64,000 nt of DNA. Source: Bradyrhizobium canariense (GTDB lineage Bacteria > Pseudomonadota > Alphaproteobacteria > Rhizobiales > Xanthobacteraceae). Where the stretch lies: the NCBI RefSeq assembly GCF_018130465.1, contig NZ_JAFCKJ010000008.1, positions 62,001 through 126,000 of the forward strand, given 5' to 3'. Positions 45,888 to 54,591 of this stretch are shown piece by piece. Under the pieces are notes generated by a model. That model was not told where the DNA came from, made no database searches, and saw nothing but the letters and a program-made list of their open reading frames with translations. Position 1 is the first letter of the stretch; the number at the start of each line of letters is the position of its first letter. Position numbers and translations under genes: made by a program.

Positions 45888-47432
45888 ATGTACGATGTCA
45901 TTGTTGTCGGCGGCGGCTCGGCCGGCGCCGCTGTTGCGGCACGGCTCTCGGAAGATCCCGCGCGGCGCGTCCTGCTGCTCGAAGCGGGTCTGGACTGGCG
46001 CGCCGACGAGGCGCCTTGGGAAGTGATGACGCCAAATCCCATCCCGATCATCCACAAGCGCGAGTACCAGGAGAAATGGCAATGGCCTGATCTTCTGACG
46101 CGCCGTGTGGCGGGGCAGGAGCCGCGCTTCTACTGGCGCGGCAAGGGGCTCGGCGGCTCCTCGATGATGAACGGCCAGATCGCCATCCGCGGCGTCGCCG
46201 ATGCGTTCGACGAATGGGCCGCCAATGGCTGCACCGGCTGGTCGCCCAAGGACGTCATGCCGTTGTTCTCGGTGATCGAGGATGATCTGGAATTCGGCGA
46301 CGCCGCCGGCCACGGACGCGGCGGACCGCTGCCGGTCTATCGGGCGCCTCCGGAAAAATGGGGGCCGATCGATCGCGGCTTGCGCGATGCGGCGCTGGCG
46401 AGCGGCTATCCCTGGTGCGCCGACGTCAATGGTCCCGACGGCGAGGGCGTCGCTTGTTATCCCATCAACAGCCGCGACAGCCGCCGCATCACCACCAACG
46501 AGGGTTATCTGGAGCCCGCGCGCGGCCGCGCCAATCTGGAAATTCGCGGACATGCGCTGGTCGATCGCGTGCTGATCAGCGACGGCCGGGCGACCGGTCT
46601 CCGTGTTCACATCGAGGGGCAGGGCACCAGCGAGATCAGCGCGCGCCAGATCGTGCTGTGCGCCGGTGCCATCCACAGTCCGGCGATCCTGCTGCGCTCG
46701 GGCATTGGACCTGCGGATGAACTGAAGGCGATGGGGATCGCGGTCGAGCGCGACCTGCCGGTCGGCAAGCACTTCTTCGACCACCCGCTGTTTCGCGCCA
46801 CGATCCAGCTCAACGAAAACCTGCGGCCGACCGATCCGGATACGCGTCATACCAATTGCTGCGTGACCTACTCGTCGGGACTCGCCGACGGCGGCAAACG
46901 GGACATGATCCTGATCGCCTTCAACCATCGCGGCATCGGCGTGCCTGGGGCGATTGGGGCGGGGCTGTTCAACGCGTATTCTCGTGGAACGCTAAAACTG
47001 GCTTCAACCGACCCCGCGATCGATCCGGTCGTCGAGGAAAACATGCTGGCCGATCCCCGCGACATGCTGCGCATGAAGGATGCAGTGAAACGCCTGGCCG
47101 TGATCACGGCCCAGCCGGCGCTATCAGGCATCGCCGACTGGATCAGGCTGACCGACACCGACCTGACGCTGGCGCAGGCTGCGGCACTGCCGGATCAGGA
47201 GTTCGATGCGCTGCTGCGCCGTGAAACCGGAGACATCCAGCATGCCGCCGGCAGCTGCCGCATGAGCGGCGTTGGGGATGCCGATGGCGTGGTCAATCCC
47301 GATGGCACGGTGAAGGGCGTCGCGGGCTTACGCGTCGCTGACGCCTCGATCATGCCGTCGGATTGCCGGGCCAACACCCACTTCACGACGGTGGTGATCG
47401 GGGAAGCCATTGCGCGGATGATGATGAGGTAG
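45888..47432 (+). CDS. GMC family FAD-dependent oxidoreductase
   Basis: The 514-residue flavoprotein oxidises an alcohol, choline-like or aromatic substrate. It begins MYDVIVVGGGSAGAAVAARL (dinucleotide-binding fold), has the GMC signature GKGLGGSSMMNGQIAIRG, the AGAIHSPAILLRSGIGP segment and a C-terminal catalytic region QHAAGSCRMSG, LRVADASIMPSDC. The final FAD loop reads RANTHFTTVV rather than the usual GNTNAPT. It follows the orphan solute-binding protein by four bases. Substrate not identifiable. Confidence 0.88.
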   Translation: MYDVIVVGGGSAGAAVAARLSEDPARRVLLLEAGLDWRADEAPWEVMTPNPIPIIHKREYQEKWQWPDLLTRRVAGQEPRFYWRGKGLGGSSMMNGQIAIRGVADAFDEWAANGCTGWSPKDVMPLFSVIEDDLEFGDAAGHGRGGPLPVYRAPPEKWGPIDRGLRDAALASGYPWCADVNGPDGEGVACYPINSRDSRRITTNEGYLEPARGRANLEIRGHALVDRVLISDGRATGLRVHIEGQGTSEISARQIVLCAGAIHSPAILLRSGIGPADELKAMGIAVERDLPVGKHFFDHPLFRATIQLNENLRPTDPDTRHTNCCVTYSSGLADGGKRDMILIAFNHRGIGVPGAIGAGLFNAYSRGTLKLASTDPAIDPVVEENMLADPRDMLRMKDAVKRLAVITAQPALSGIADWIRLTDTDLTLAQAAALPDQEFDALLRRETGDIQHAAGSCRMSGVGDADGVVNPDGTVKGVAGLRVADASIMPSDCRANTHFTTVVIGEAIARMMMR

Positions 47433-47762
47433 TTCTACCGCGTCAAAACCCACCCATCTCCTCAGGGAGGGGTGATGGTGTGGTGCTCGGCTCTCTCCTC
47501 GTCATTGCGAGCGGAGCGAAGCAATCCAGAATCTTTCCGCAGAGACAGTCTGGATTGCTTCGCTTCGCTCGCAATGACGGAGCCAGCGGCGAGGCCATCG
47601 CTCCCCAATTCACATTTCAAACAGCAGACACGTCATCGCCTTCTCGCGGCATGTTTGCCCGAGGTTTACTCTCCGTCTCACGCCCTCATCAAGACAAGGG
47701 CGCAGGGAAGGCCGGGCGCCGGCTGGCACCCGCAGGTCCGTGCGCCAGGGAAATTCCACCCT
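47433..47762. other. 330-bp intergenic region with a palindromic repeat
   Basis: Apart from the 80-bp element at 47500-47579, nothing recognisable is present. The chrA gene ends on the reverse strand at the right edge. Confidence 0.5.
47500..47579. repeat. 80-bp near-perfect palindrome (CGTCATTGCGAG ...)
   Basis: CGTCATTGCGAGCGGAGCGAAGCAATCCAGA at the left is the reverse complement of TCTGGATTGCTTCGCTTCGCTCGCAATGACG at the right with few mismatches. The loop is about 18 bases. This GTCATTGCGAG-GAAGCAATCC type is dispersed in many Bradyrhizobium genomes. Confidence 0.85.
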
Positions 47763-49148
47763 TTAGATCACCCCCGCCAGCCGCAGTGCCACGCCCGCGG
47801 CGCAACTGCCGGCCAGCACCGTCAGCATCCCGAGCTTGAAGCGGAAGATCGCGGTTGCCGCCGCGATCGACAGCACGAGCGCCGGTACATCGACGCTCGT
47901 CAGCACCGGCATGTCGAAGGCAAAGGGGAAGGCGTGCACCGGCACGGTCTCGCGGAACAGCGTGTGCAGCGCGAACCAGATCGAGAGGTTGAGGATCACG
48001 CCGACCACCGCAGCCGTGATGGCGCTCAATGCGCCGGCGAGTCCCGTGTTGCCGCGCAGCCGCTCGATATAGGGCGCGCCCACAAAAATCCAGAGGAAGC
48101 AGGGCGTGAAGGTGACCCAGGTCGCGAGCAATCCGCCGAGCGTCGCAGCTAGCATCGGCGACAGGCCGCTTGGATCGCGATAGGCGGCCATGAAGCCCAC
48201 GAACTGGAGCACCATGATCAGCGGGCCGGGCGTGGTTTCGGCCATGCCGAGACCGTCGAGCATCTCGTGCGGCTTCAGCCAGTGATAGTGTTCGACTGCC
48301 TGCTGGGCGACATAGGCCAGCACCGCATAGGCGCCGCCGAAGGTGACCAGCGCCATTTTTGAGAAGAACAGCGCGATGTGACTGAAGACATTGTCTTGTC
48401 CAAGCGCGAGCAACAGCGCGATCACCGGCACCAGCCAGAGCGCTAGCCACAGTGCGCCGACGCGGATTGCGCGGCCCGTATCGGGTCGGACATGATCGGG
48501 CACGGCGTCGCCGAGCATGCTGTCGATCACGGCGCTGTTGCCGCCATGGCCGTGACCGGCCGGCGCGAACTCCGGACGGCCGCTTCTCGCGCCCGCATAG
48601 CCGATGATGCCTGCGGCGATGATGATGATGGGGAAGGGGACGGCGAAGAAAAAGATCGCGACGAAGGCAATCGCGGCGAGCGCAATCATGATGCGGTTCT
48701 TCAAGGCTCGCTTGCCGACGCGCACCACGGCCTCGACGACGATGGCGAGCACGGCGGCCTTCAACCCGAAGAACAGCGCCTCGACGAAGCTGACATTGCC
48801 GTAGGCGGCGTAGATGTAGCTCAGGCCCATGATGGCGATGATGCCGGGCAGGATGAACAGCCCGCCCGCCATCAGCCCGCCGGCGGTGCGGTGCATCAGC
48901 CAGCCGATATAGGTCGCGAGCTGCTGCGCCTCCGGTCCCGGCAAGAGCATGCAGTAGTTCAGCGCGTGGAGGAAGCGGCCTTCGGAGATCCAGTTCTTTT
49001 CCTCGACCAGGATGCGGTGCATCACCGCGATCTGGCCCGCAGGCCCGCCAAAGCTCAGGCAGGCGACGCGGAGCCAGACGCGGAAAGCTTCATTGAAGCT
49101 GATGCCGTGACCGGCATCAGCTTCTGCTTGAACGTTACGGGTATCCAT
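47763..49148 (-). CDS. chrA: Chromate efflux transporter ChrA (long-chain, CHR family)
   Basis: ChrA exports chromate by the proton motive force. The 461-residue protein has two homologous CHR halves: the first with FGGPAGQIAVMHR, ALNYCMLLPGPEAQQLATYIGWL, the second with FGGAYAVLAYVAQQAVEHY and GLGMAETTPGPLIMVLQFVGF, and about ten to twelve membrane helices. A short cytoplasmic linker with GHGHGG separates them. ATG 49148 overlaps the stop of the chrB-like gene (TAATG), so the two are coupled. Confidence 0.94.
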   Translation of the reverse strand: MDTRNVQAEADAGHGISFNEAFRVWLRVACLSFGGPAGQIAVMHRILVEEKNWISEGRFLHALNYCMLLPGPEAQQLATYIGWLMHRTAGGLMAGGLFILPGIIAIMGLSYIYAAYGNVSFVEALFFGLKAAVLAIVVEAVVRVGKRALKNRIMIALAAIAFVAIFFFAVPFPIIIIAAGIIGYAGARSGRPEFAPAGHGHGGNSAVIDSMLGDAVPDHVRPDTGRAIRVGALWLALWLVPVIALLLALGQDNVFSHIALFFSKMALVTFGGAYAVLAYVAQQAVEHYHWLKPHEMLDGLGMAETTPGPLIMVLQFVGFMAAYRDPSGLSPMLAATLGGLLATWVTFTPCFLWIFVGAPYIERLRGNTGLAGALSAITAAVVGVILNLSIWFALHTLFRETVPVHAFPFAFDMPVLTSVDVPALVLSIAAATAIFRFKLGMLTVLAGSCAAGVALRLAGVI

Positions 49149-49966
49149 TACGCCTTCGCCTTGTTGGTCGGCCAGTTGTGGGTCTCAGACGTAGCGTCGC
49201 GGCACCAGCGATAGAACGCGTCGTAGAGCAGCATGCCGGCTTCGAGCTGTTCGAGGTCGTCATCATACATCCGCGACAGCCCGAGCGAAGCCGCGAGCAG
49301 GCCGGGGGCCTCCGGCGCGAGGTCGGGTCGCGCGGTGTCGGCGCCGCGCACCAGCGTTGCCAGCCGGAGCAGCGCGGGCGCCGCAATCCCGAACTCCTCG
49401 ATCATCACGTCGAAGGTGCAGAGCTCGCCGCGATGGCTCCAGAACACGTTCTCGATGTCGAAGGGGGCTGCGTTGAATCGCTCGCCGACAGCGACCACTT
49501 CGGCAGGTGCCACGAACAGGAATACCGCATTGGGATCGACGAAGCGGCGGATCAGCCAGGGGCAGGCGATGCGGTCGACCTTGGGCCGCGCCCGGGTCAC
49601 CCAGACGGTGCGTCCCTTGGCGTCGCGCGGCGGCAGCTTGCTTGTGTCGAGCAGCGGCAGCTTTGCGTCCTTCCAGCCCTCGAAACCGCCTTCCAGCGTC
49701 TCGGCCTGGACTCCAAGCTGCCTGAGCCAGGCCGCCGTGCCCTGCGCGAGCTTGGCGCCGCGCAGGCAGGAGACGATCGCCGTGCGGCCGGCGAATTCGC
49801 CGCCCCATTCCGGAACATTGTCGTGGCTGAGCTTGATCGAACCCGGGATCAGCCGCCGGTCCGCGGCAAAATCCTCGTCGGTGCGCACGTCGATCAGGAC
49901 AGGAGCATTCGCCGTGCCGATCAACCGTGCCATTTTTTCAGGTGATATCGTCGTGTAGGAAGACAT
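49148..49966 (-). CDS. Rhodanese-chromate resistance fusion protein (ChrB C-terminal type)
   Basis: The 272-residue protein combines an N-terminal rhodanese domain (residues 8-110: VLIDVRTDEDF, SCLRGAKLAQG with Cys67 in a CxxxxK active loop) with a C-terminal ChrB domain (from about 118: VWVTRARPKVDRIACPWLIRRF, FDVMIEEFGI, MYDDDLEQLEAGMLLYDAFYR). Classical ChrB regulators have a different N-terminal domain. It is upstream of chrA in one operon and is inferred to sense or detoxify chromate or oxidised sulfur; the sequence does not show DNA binding. Confidence 0.87.
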   Translation of the reverse strand: MSSYTTISPEKMARLIGTANAPVLIDVRTDEDFAADRRLIPGSIKLSHDNVPEWGGEFAGRTAIVSCLRGAKLAQGTAAWLRQLGVQAETLEGGFEGWKDAKLPLLDTSKLPPRDAKGRTVWVTRARPKVDRIACPWLIRRFVDPNAVFLFVAPAEVVAVGERFNAAPFDIENVFWSHRGELCTFDVMIEEFGIAAPALLRLATLVRGADTARPDLAPEAPGLLAASLGLSRMYDDDLEQLEAGMLLYDAFYRWCRDATSETHNWPTNKAKA

Positions 49967-50161
49967 GATGCGCCCTCGTGAAAAACAACGGGACGCGATA
50001 CTTGGGCATGTCGCCTCGTGGGGAGATCGCTCAAATCCCCATGAACTTCATTACACCGAAACGGCCCCGACCTGTCAATCGGCTCGTTTCGCCGATTTTG
50101 TCCGAGGACCCCGCGGGTCTATATTGCGGGTCAACGGACCAGACCTTCCGGAGAATTCTCG

Positions 50162-51106
50162 ATGCATTCCCATTCCATCGAACAATGGACCCATGACCAC
50201 GCCTTTCTGGGCGACAAGCACGACCAGAACGAGCGGCGCACCTGGCTCGTCGTCATCCTGACGCTGGTCATGATGGTCGGCGAGATCGTCGCCGGCTCGC
50301 TGTTCGGCTCGATGGCGCTGCTCGCCGACGGCTGGCACATGGGCACGCATGCGGCGGCGCTGGGGATTGCCGCGTTCGCGTATCGCTTTGCGCGGCGGCA
50401 CCTGGGGAGCTCGCATTTCAGCTTCGGCACCGGCAAATTCGGCGATCTCGCCGCCTTCGCCAGCGCGATCATCCTCGGCCTGATCGCGGTCGAAATCGCC
50501 TATGAGAGCGTGCTGCGGCTGATCACGCCGGTGCCGATCGTCTATGGCGAGGCGATCGTGGTCGCCGCCCTCGGCCTGTGCGTTAATCTCGCCAGCGCGT
50601 GGCTGCTGCGCGACAGCCACGATCACCATCATCACGGCCATGCGCATGATGATCACGACCATGATCATCACCACCACCATCATCACGACAACAATCTCCG
50701 CGCGGCCTACGTCCATGTCATGGCGGACGCGGCGACCTCGGTGCTGGCAATCGCCGCGCTCGTGGCCGCGATGTATTCGGGATGGGTCTGGGCCGATCCG
50801 GCCGTCGGCCTGATCGGCAGTGCGGTGATCGCAAGCTGGACGTTTGGTCTGATCAAGACATCAGGCGCGGTGCTGCTCGACGTGCGCGCCGACGAGAAGC
50901 TGGAACGTGTGATCCGGGCGCGCATGGAGATCGGCGACGACCGCGTCACCGATCTGCATCTGTGGCAGGTCGGCCCGGGCCATTGCGCCGTGCTGCTCTC
51001 GGTGGTGTCGGACCAGCCGAAGCAGCCGTCCGTCTACAAGAGGCGGCTCGCCGGGCTGAAGGGGCTGAGCCACGTCACGGTCGAGGTCGAGACCTGCCCG
51101 CATTGA
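50162..51106 (+). CDS. dmeF: Cation diffusion facilitator, DmeF-like Co/Ni efflux protein
   Basis: The 314-residue CDF transporter has a cytoplasmic N-terminal HSHSIEQWTHDHAFLG, six helices and the metal-site Asp in ADGWHMGTHAAALG and VMADAATSVLAI. Between helices 4 and 5 is a strongly His-rich loop (HDHHHHGHAHDDHDHD and HHHHHHH). This layout is that of DmeF, which exports Co2+ and Ni2+. In Rhizobium dmeF is preceded by its repressor gene dmeR, which is absent here. Divergent from chrB-chrA, with a shared 195-bp promoter region. Confidence 0.92.
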   Translation: MHSHSIEQWTHDHAFLGDKHDQNERRTWLVVILTLVMMVGEIVAGSLFGSMALLADGWHMGTHAAALGIAAFAYRFARRHLGSSHFSFGTGKFGDLAAFASAIILGLIAVEIAYESVLRLITPVPIVYGEAIVVAALGLCVNLASAWLLRDSHDHHHHGHAHDDHDHDHHHHHHHDNNLRAAYVHVMADAATSVLAIAALVAAMYSGWVWADPAVGLIGSAVIASWTFGLIKTSGAVLLDVRADEKLERVIRARMEIGDDRVTDLHLWQVGPGHCAVLLSVVSDQPKQPSVYKRRLAGLKGLSHVTVEVETCPH

Positions 51107-51137
51107 GCCTGCCCACATTGAGCCTGCCCGCACTGAC
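51093..51137 (+). repeat. Three tandem 15-bp repeats duplicating the dmeF C-terminus and stop codon
   Basis: Units CCTGCCCGCATTGAG, CCTGCCCACATTGAG and CCTGCCCGCACTGAC start at 51093, 51108 and 51123. Read in the dmeF frame each unit encodes CPH followed by TGA, so the real stop at 51104-51106 is followed by two in-frame copies of itself. Confidence 0.85.
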
Positions 51138-51227
51138 GATGGCTTGGCGGGAATTCTGCGAGCTGGCCGGGGTTGATCCTCGGTTACAGCCGACATCGCA
51201 GTCGATATGGCTGCAAGGGAGGAACGA

Positions 51228-52076
51228 ATGATGCCAAGAATCAAAAGAATCAAAAGGATCAAGCTCGCTCTCGCCGTCGCTGCACTCGTTCTGTCCGGTC
51301 ATGCGGCGCTGGCGCAGTCCGAAAAGACCGGTGTCGAGAAGCTCTACGTCCTCAATTGCGGCGAGGGCACCGCCGGCGACATCTCGCGCTGGACGCCTGG
51401 CCTGAACGAGGGCAAGACGATGGACTTCGTCGACAGCTGCTATCTCATCAAGCACGCCAAGGGCTGGTTCCTGTGGGACACCGGCATCGCCGACGCGGTC
51501 GCCGCGATGCCGAACGGCCTGGTGCCCGCCGATCCCAAGGCCGTGACCTGGCGCCGGCCGAAGACGCTTGCCGCCCAGCTCGAACAGCTCGGCCTCAAGC
51601 CGGATGACGTCAAGACGATGGCCGTCTCGCACACGCATCCCGACCACACCGGCAATGTCGAGCTGTTCCCGCAGGCCACGCTCTACGTGCAGAAGGCCGA
51701 GTATGACTGGCCCGGCGCCAACAACGAGCCGCGATTCAAGCCCTCGCACCCGGTCGAGCTGCTCGCGGGCGACAAGGACGTGTTCGGCGACGGCAGCGTG
51801 ACCATCCTGTCGACGCCCGGCCATACGCCGGGGCACCAATCGCTGCTGGTGAAGCTGCCGAAGACCGGCGCCGTCGTGCTGTCGGGTGATGCCGTGCACT
51901 TTAGGGATAATTGGGACAACCGCCGTGTGCCCAGCATGAACGCCAACAAGGACCAGAGCGCGGCCTCGATGCAGAAGATCGCCGACACGCTCGGCAAGGA
52001 GAAGGCGCAGCTCTGGATCAACCACGACAAGGTCCAGCGCGACAGCCAGAAGATGTCGCCGGAGTTTTACGACTGA
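51228..52076 (+). CDS. Secreted metallo-beta-lactamase-fold hydrolase (AHL lactonase-like)
   Basis: The 282-residue protein has a Lys-rich signal peptide (MMPRIKRIKRIKLALAVAAL ... GHAALAQS) and a metallo-beta-lactamase domain with AVSHTHPDHTGN (HxHxDH), STPGHTPGHQSLL and VLSGDAVHF. This arrangement, including a long loop with RFKPSHPVELL, matches N-acyl homoserine lactonases and related quorum-quenching lactonases, but the periplasmic location and exact substrate are inferred. GGGAGG precedes the tandem start ATG-ATG at 51228. Confidence 0.82.
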   Translation: MMPRIKRIKRIKLALAVAALVLSGHAALAQSEKTGVEKLYVLNCGEGTAGDISRWTPGLNEGKTMDFVDSCYLIKHAKGWFLWDTGIADAVAAMPNGLVPADPKAVTWRRPKTLAAQLEQLGLKPDDVKTMAVSHTHPDHTGNVELFPQATLYVQKAEYDWPGANNEPRFKPSHPVELLAGDKDVFGDGSVTILSTPGHTPGHQSLLVKLPKTGAVVLSGDAVHFRDNWDNRRVPSMNANKDQSAASMQKIADTLGKEKAQLWINHDKVQRDSQKMSPEFYD

Positions 52077-52158
52077 CGTTCGCGCCGAGCTGTTGCCATG
52101 ACGGTGGCAGCAGCATCGTGCTAAGGCGCCGCGCAAAGCTCCGTGACGGGAGACGATT

Positions 52159-53037
52159 GTGGGGGAGTGGGCCGGGGTTGCGATCGCGCTGGCGTCGAGC
52201 AGCCTCGGCGGCACTGCCGCGGCGATCACCCGCTATCTGGTCGGCGGCGCCGATCCGATCCTGCTCGCGATCCTGCGCTGGGGGATCGGCTTTCTCTGCC
52301 TCCTGCCGTGCGCGCTCCTGCTCGGCGTGCGTTGGCCGCAGCGGGCTGACTGGCCGGCCGTGGCGCTTCTCGGCATCTGCTTTTTCGGCCTGTTCTTCAT
52401 CCTCTACAACATCGCGGTATCCTACACGACCGCCGCGCGCGCCAGTCTCGCGCTGGCGACGCTGCCGCTCCACACCATGGTGGTCGGCGCGATCCTCGGC
52501 GTCGAGCGGCTGACGGCGCGCAAGGTCATCGGTGTCGGCATCGCGGTGCTCGGCGTGGCGGCGGCGCTGGCCGCCGGCCTGGCGCAAAGCCCGCCCGGGG
52601 CCTGGCGCGGCGAGCTGATCATGACCGGCGCCGTGTTCTGCATGGCGTTCTACAACGTGCTGTCGCGGCCGCTGATGCAGCGCTCCAGCCCGCTCGGGTT
52701 TCTCACGGTCGGCATGGGTGCGGGCGCCGCCGTGCTGGTGCTGGCGGGTTTCGTGAAGGGCAGCTTCGCCGCGCTTGATCACTTCACGATGGGGCAGTGG
52801 ATTGCCGGCATTTATCTGGGCATTGGCGGCGGTGCGCTCGCCTTCATCCTCTGGGTCATGGCGCTGGCGCGCGCGACGCCGACCCGGGTCGCCAATACGA
52901 TGACGGTCAACCCGATCGCGGCCACCTTGCTCGCCGCGCTGCTGATCGGCGAGCCGATCACGCCAAATCTGCTGATCGGGCTGGTCGCTGTATTCGCCGG
53001 CATCTGGATTGCGACCGGCGAAGCGAAGACGGCTTAG
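52159..53037 (+). CDS. EamA/DMT family transporter
   Basis: The 292-residue protein has ten predicted membrane helices in two EamA repeats (the second from VFCMAFYNVLSRPLMQ to GLVAVFAGIWIATG). Such drug/metabolite transporters export amino acids, purines or toxic compounds; no substrate can be given. The start is GTG 52159 with GGGAGA upstream. Convergent with a small membrane-protein gene, overlapping its end by four bases. Confidence 0.85.
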   Translation: MGEWAGVAIALASSSLGGTAAAITRYLVGGADPILLAILRWGIGFLCLLPCALLLGVRWPQRADWPAVALLGICFFGLFFILYNIAVSYTTAARASLALATLPLHTMVVGAILGVERLTARKVIGVGIAVLGVAAALAAGLAQSPPGAWRGELIMTGAVFCMAFYNVLSRPLMQRSSPLGFLTVGMGAGAAVLVLAGFVKGSFAALDHFTMGQWIAGIYLGIGGGALAFILWVMALARATPTRVANTMTVNPIAATLLAALLIGEPITPNLLIGLVAVFAGIWIATGEAKTA

Positions 53038-53225
53038 TTGCGCGGTGCCGCGACCGGCGGCGGGCTCGCTTCCGGCGTCTTCTTCGGCTTCAGCGTGCCG
53101 GCGTAGAAGGAGATCAGCCAGACAAGGATGATGGCGAGGAGATAGACGCCCCAAGCCTGCGGCGGCGTGGTCGCCCAACGCAAGAGACCTTTGAATGTGC
53201 GGGGCGGGCCCGTGTCTTCGCTCAT
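53034..53225 (-). CDS. Single-helix membrane protein of 63 aa
   Basis: The product has a polar N-terminus MSEDTGPPRTFKGLLRW, one membrane helix VYLLAIILVWLISFYA and a cytoplasmic or periplasmic proline-rich tail (KPKKTPEASPPPVAAPRN). No family was recognised. It lies downstream of the MFS gene on the reverse strand (31 bp gap), so may be its cotranscript. Confidence 0.6.
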   Translation of the reverse strand: MSEDTGPPRTFKGLLRWATTPPQAWGVYLLAIILVWLISFYAGTLKPKKTPEASPPPVAAPRN

Positions 53226-53256
53226 GCTCCGCTTGTGCGCGAAAGCTCCGGCCCGG

Positions 53257-54414
53257 TCAATCCGGCCGCGGTTGCGCGCGGATCAGGAACAGCGCGGCCA
53301 GTGCCGAGAGGCTGAGCGCGGAGGAGACGATCAGCACCTTGGCTCCCATGACGTCGATGAGCAGGCCGAAGGCCAGCGGCGCCACCGCCTGCGCCATCCG
53401 TGCCGGCGCGCCGATGACGCCGAGGCGATAGCCGAAATCCTTGGGGCCGAAGATCGACAGCGGCAGCGTGCCGCGCGCGATGGTCAGGATGCCGTTGCCG
53501 GAGCCGTGGAACAGCGCAAACGCGCTGGCGGCGGCGCCGCCGAAGATCGCCACGACCACCGCGCCGATCGGGTGGGTGAGGCAGGCGAGCCGCGTCGACC
53601 ACAGCGGATGAAAGCGGCTGAGGAAGCCCGCTTCCAGAACGCGTGCGGCCACTTGCGCGGGGCCGATCAGCGCACCGGCTGCGATCGCCTCGACCGGCGT
53701 CGCGCCGGTTGTCTCCAGGATGCGCGGGAAATGCGCGGCCATCGCGCCGGTGACGGTCCAGACTGCGGCGAAGATGAAGGCGAGCAGCACCATGGTGCGG
53801 TCGAGCGGAAGGTGCGGCTTCTCCGCCGTCGCCGTAGCCTGCTTGGCGCCCTTGATCGTCGGCAGCAAGAAGAAGTTGAGCGGCAGTCCGATCAGGATGT
53901 TGGCCGCGGCCCAGGCGAAGCAGGTGTCGCGCCAGCCGATATGGGCGAGGCCCCAGGCGGTGAGCGGCCAGCCGACGGTCGATGCAAAGCCCGCCATCAG
54001 CGTGATGCCGGTGATCGGCCTGCGGGCCTCGGTGCCGTAGATGCGGCCGAGCGCGGCGAAGGCGGCATCATAGAGCCCCATCGCCATGCCGATGCCGAGC
54101 ACGAGCCAGGCAATCGCCATCACCGCCACCGATTGCGAGAGGCCGAGCAGGATGAGGCCGGCGGCGATCGTCAGGTTCGAAACCGAGAGGACCTGCCGGC
54201 CGCCGACGAGATCGATCTGTCGCCCGATGCGCGGGCCGAGCAGCGCCGAGATCACCAGCGAGGCCGAGAACGCGCCAAAGATCCAGTTGGAGGAGACCCC
54301 GAGGTCGCGCGCCATGGGATCGGCGAGCAGCGCCGGCAGATAGTAGCTCGAGGCCCAGGCCAGGGTCTGCGTGGTACCGAGCGCCAGGATGATCGGAAGC
54401 TGGCGCTGGCTCAT
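53257..54414 (-). CDS. MFS transporter
   Basis: The 385-residue protein has twelve predicted helices. It begins MSQRQLPIILALGTTQTLAW, shows SSYYLPALLADP, the conserved GRIYGTEARRPITGITLMAG motif after helix 4 and a C-terminal half with a matching helix pattern. It belongs to the group annotated as MFS permease related to NreB or oxalate/formate-like transporters, but the substrate is unknown. I chose ATG 54414; the longer frame (to 55551) is antisense to the cyclase gene and not coding. Confidence 0.85.
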   Translation of the reverse strand: MSQRQLPIILALGTTQTLAWASSYYLPALLADPMARDLGVSSNWIFGAFSASLVISALLGPRIGRQIDLVGGRQVLSVSNLTIAAGLILLGLSQSVAVMAIAWLVLGIGMAMGLYDAAFAALGRIYGTEARRPITGITLMAGFASTVGWPLTAWGLAHIGWRDTCFAWAAANILIGLPLNFFLLPTIKGAKQATATAEKPHLPLDRTMVLLAFIFAAVWTVTGAMAAHFPRILETTGATPVEAIAAGALIGPAQVAARVLEAGFLSRFHPLWSTRLACLTHPIGAVVVAIFGGAAASAFALFHGSGNGILTIARGTLPLSIFGPKDFGYRLGVIGAPARMAQAVAPLAFGLLIDVMGAKVLIVSSALSLSALAALFLIRAQPRPD

Positions 54415-54591
54415 CCGCGCGTGCGTCCGATTCTGGCCGATAAAATCATCATCGCCGGCATTTGCCGCTCGCGCGGCGAGTGCGTCAACCGCGGCCGCGG
54501 CATGTTCGATCTGCAAGGGACGCGAGCCTTGCGCACGGCCAGCGCGTGGCTTGCGCCTTTCGCTCGTCACGAATGCACGGCATAATGGCGC

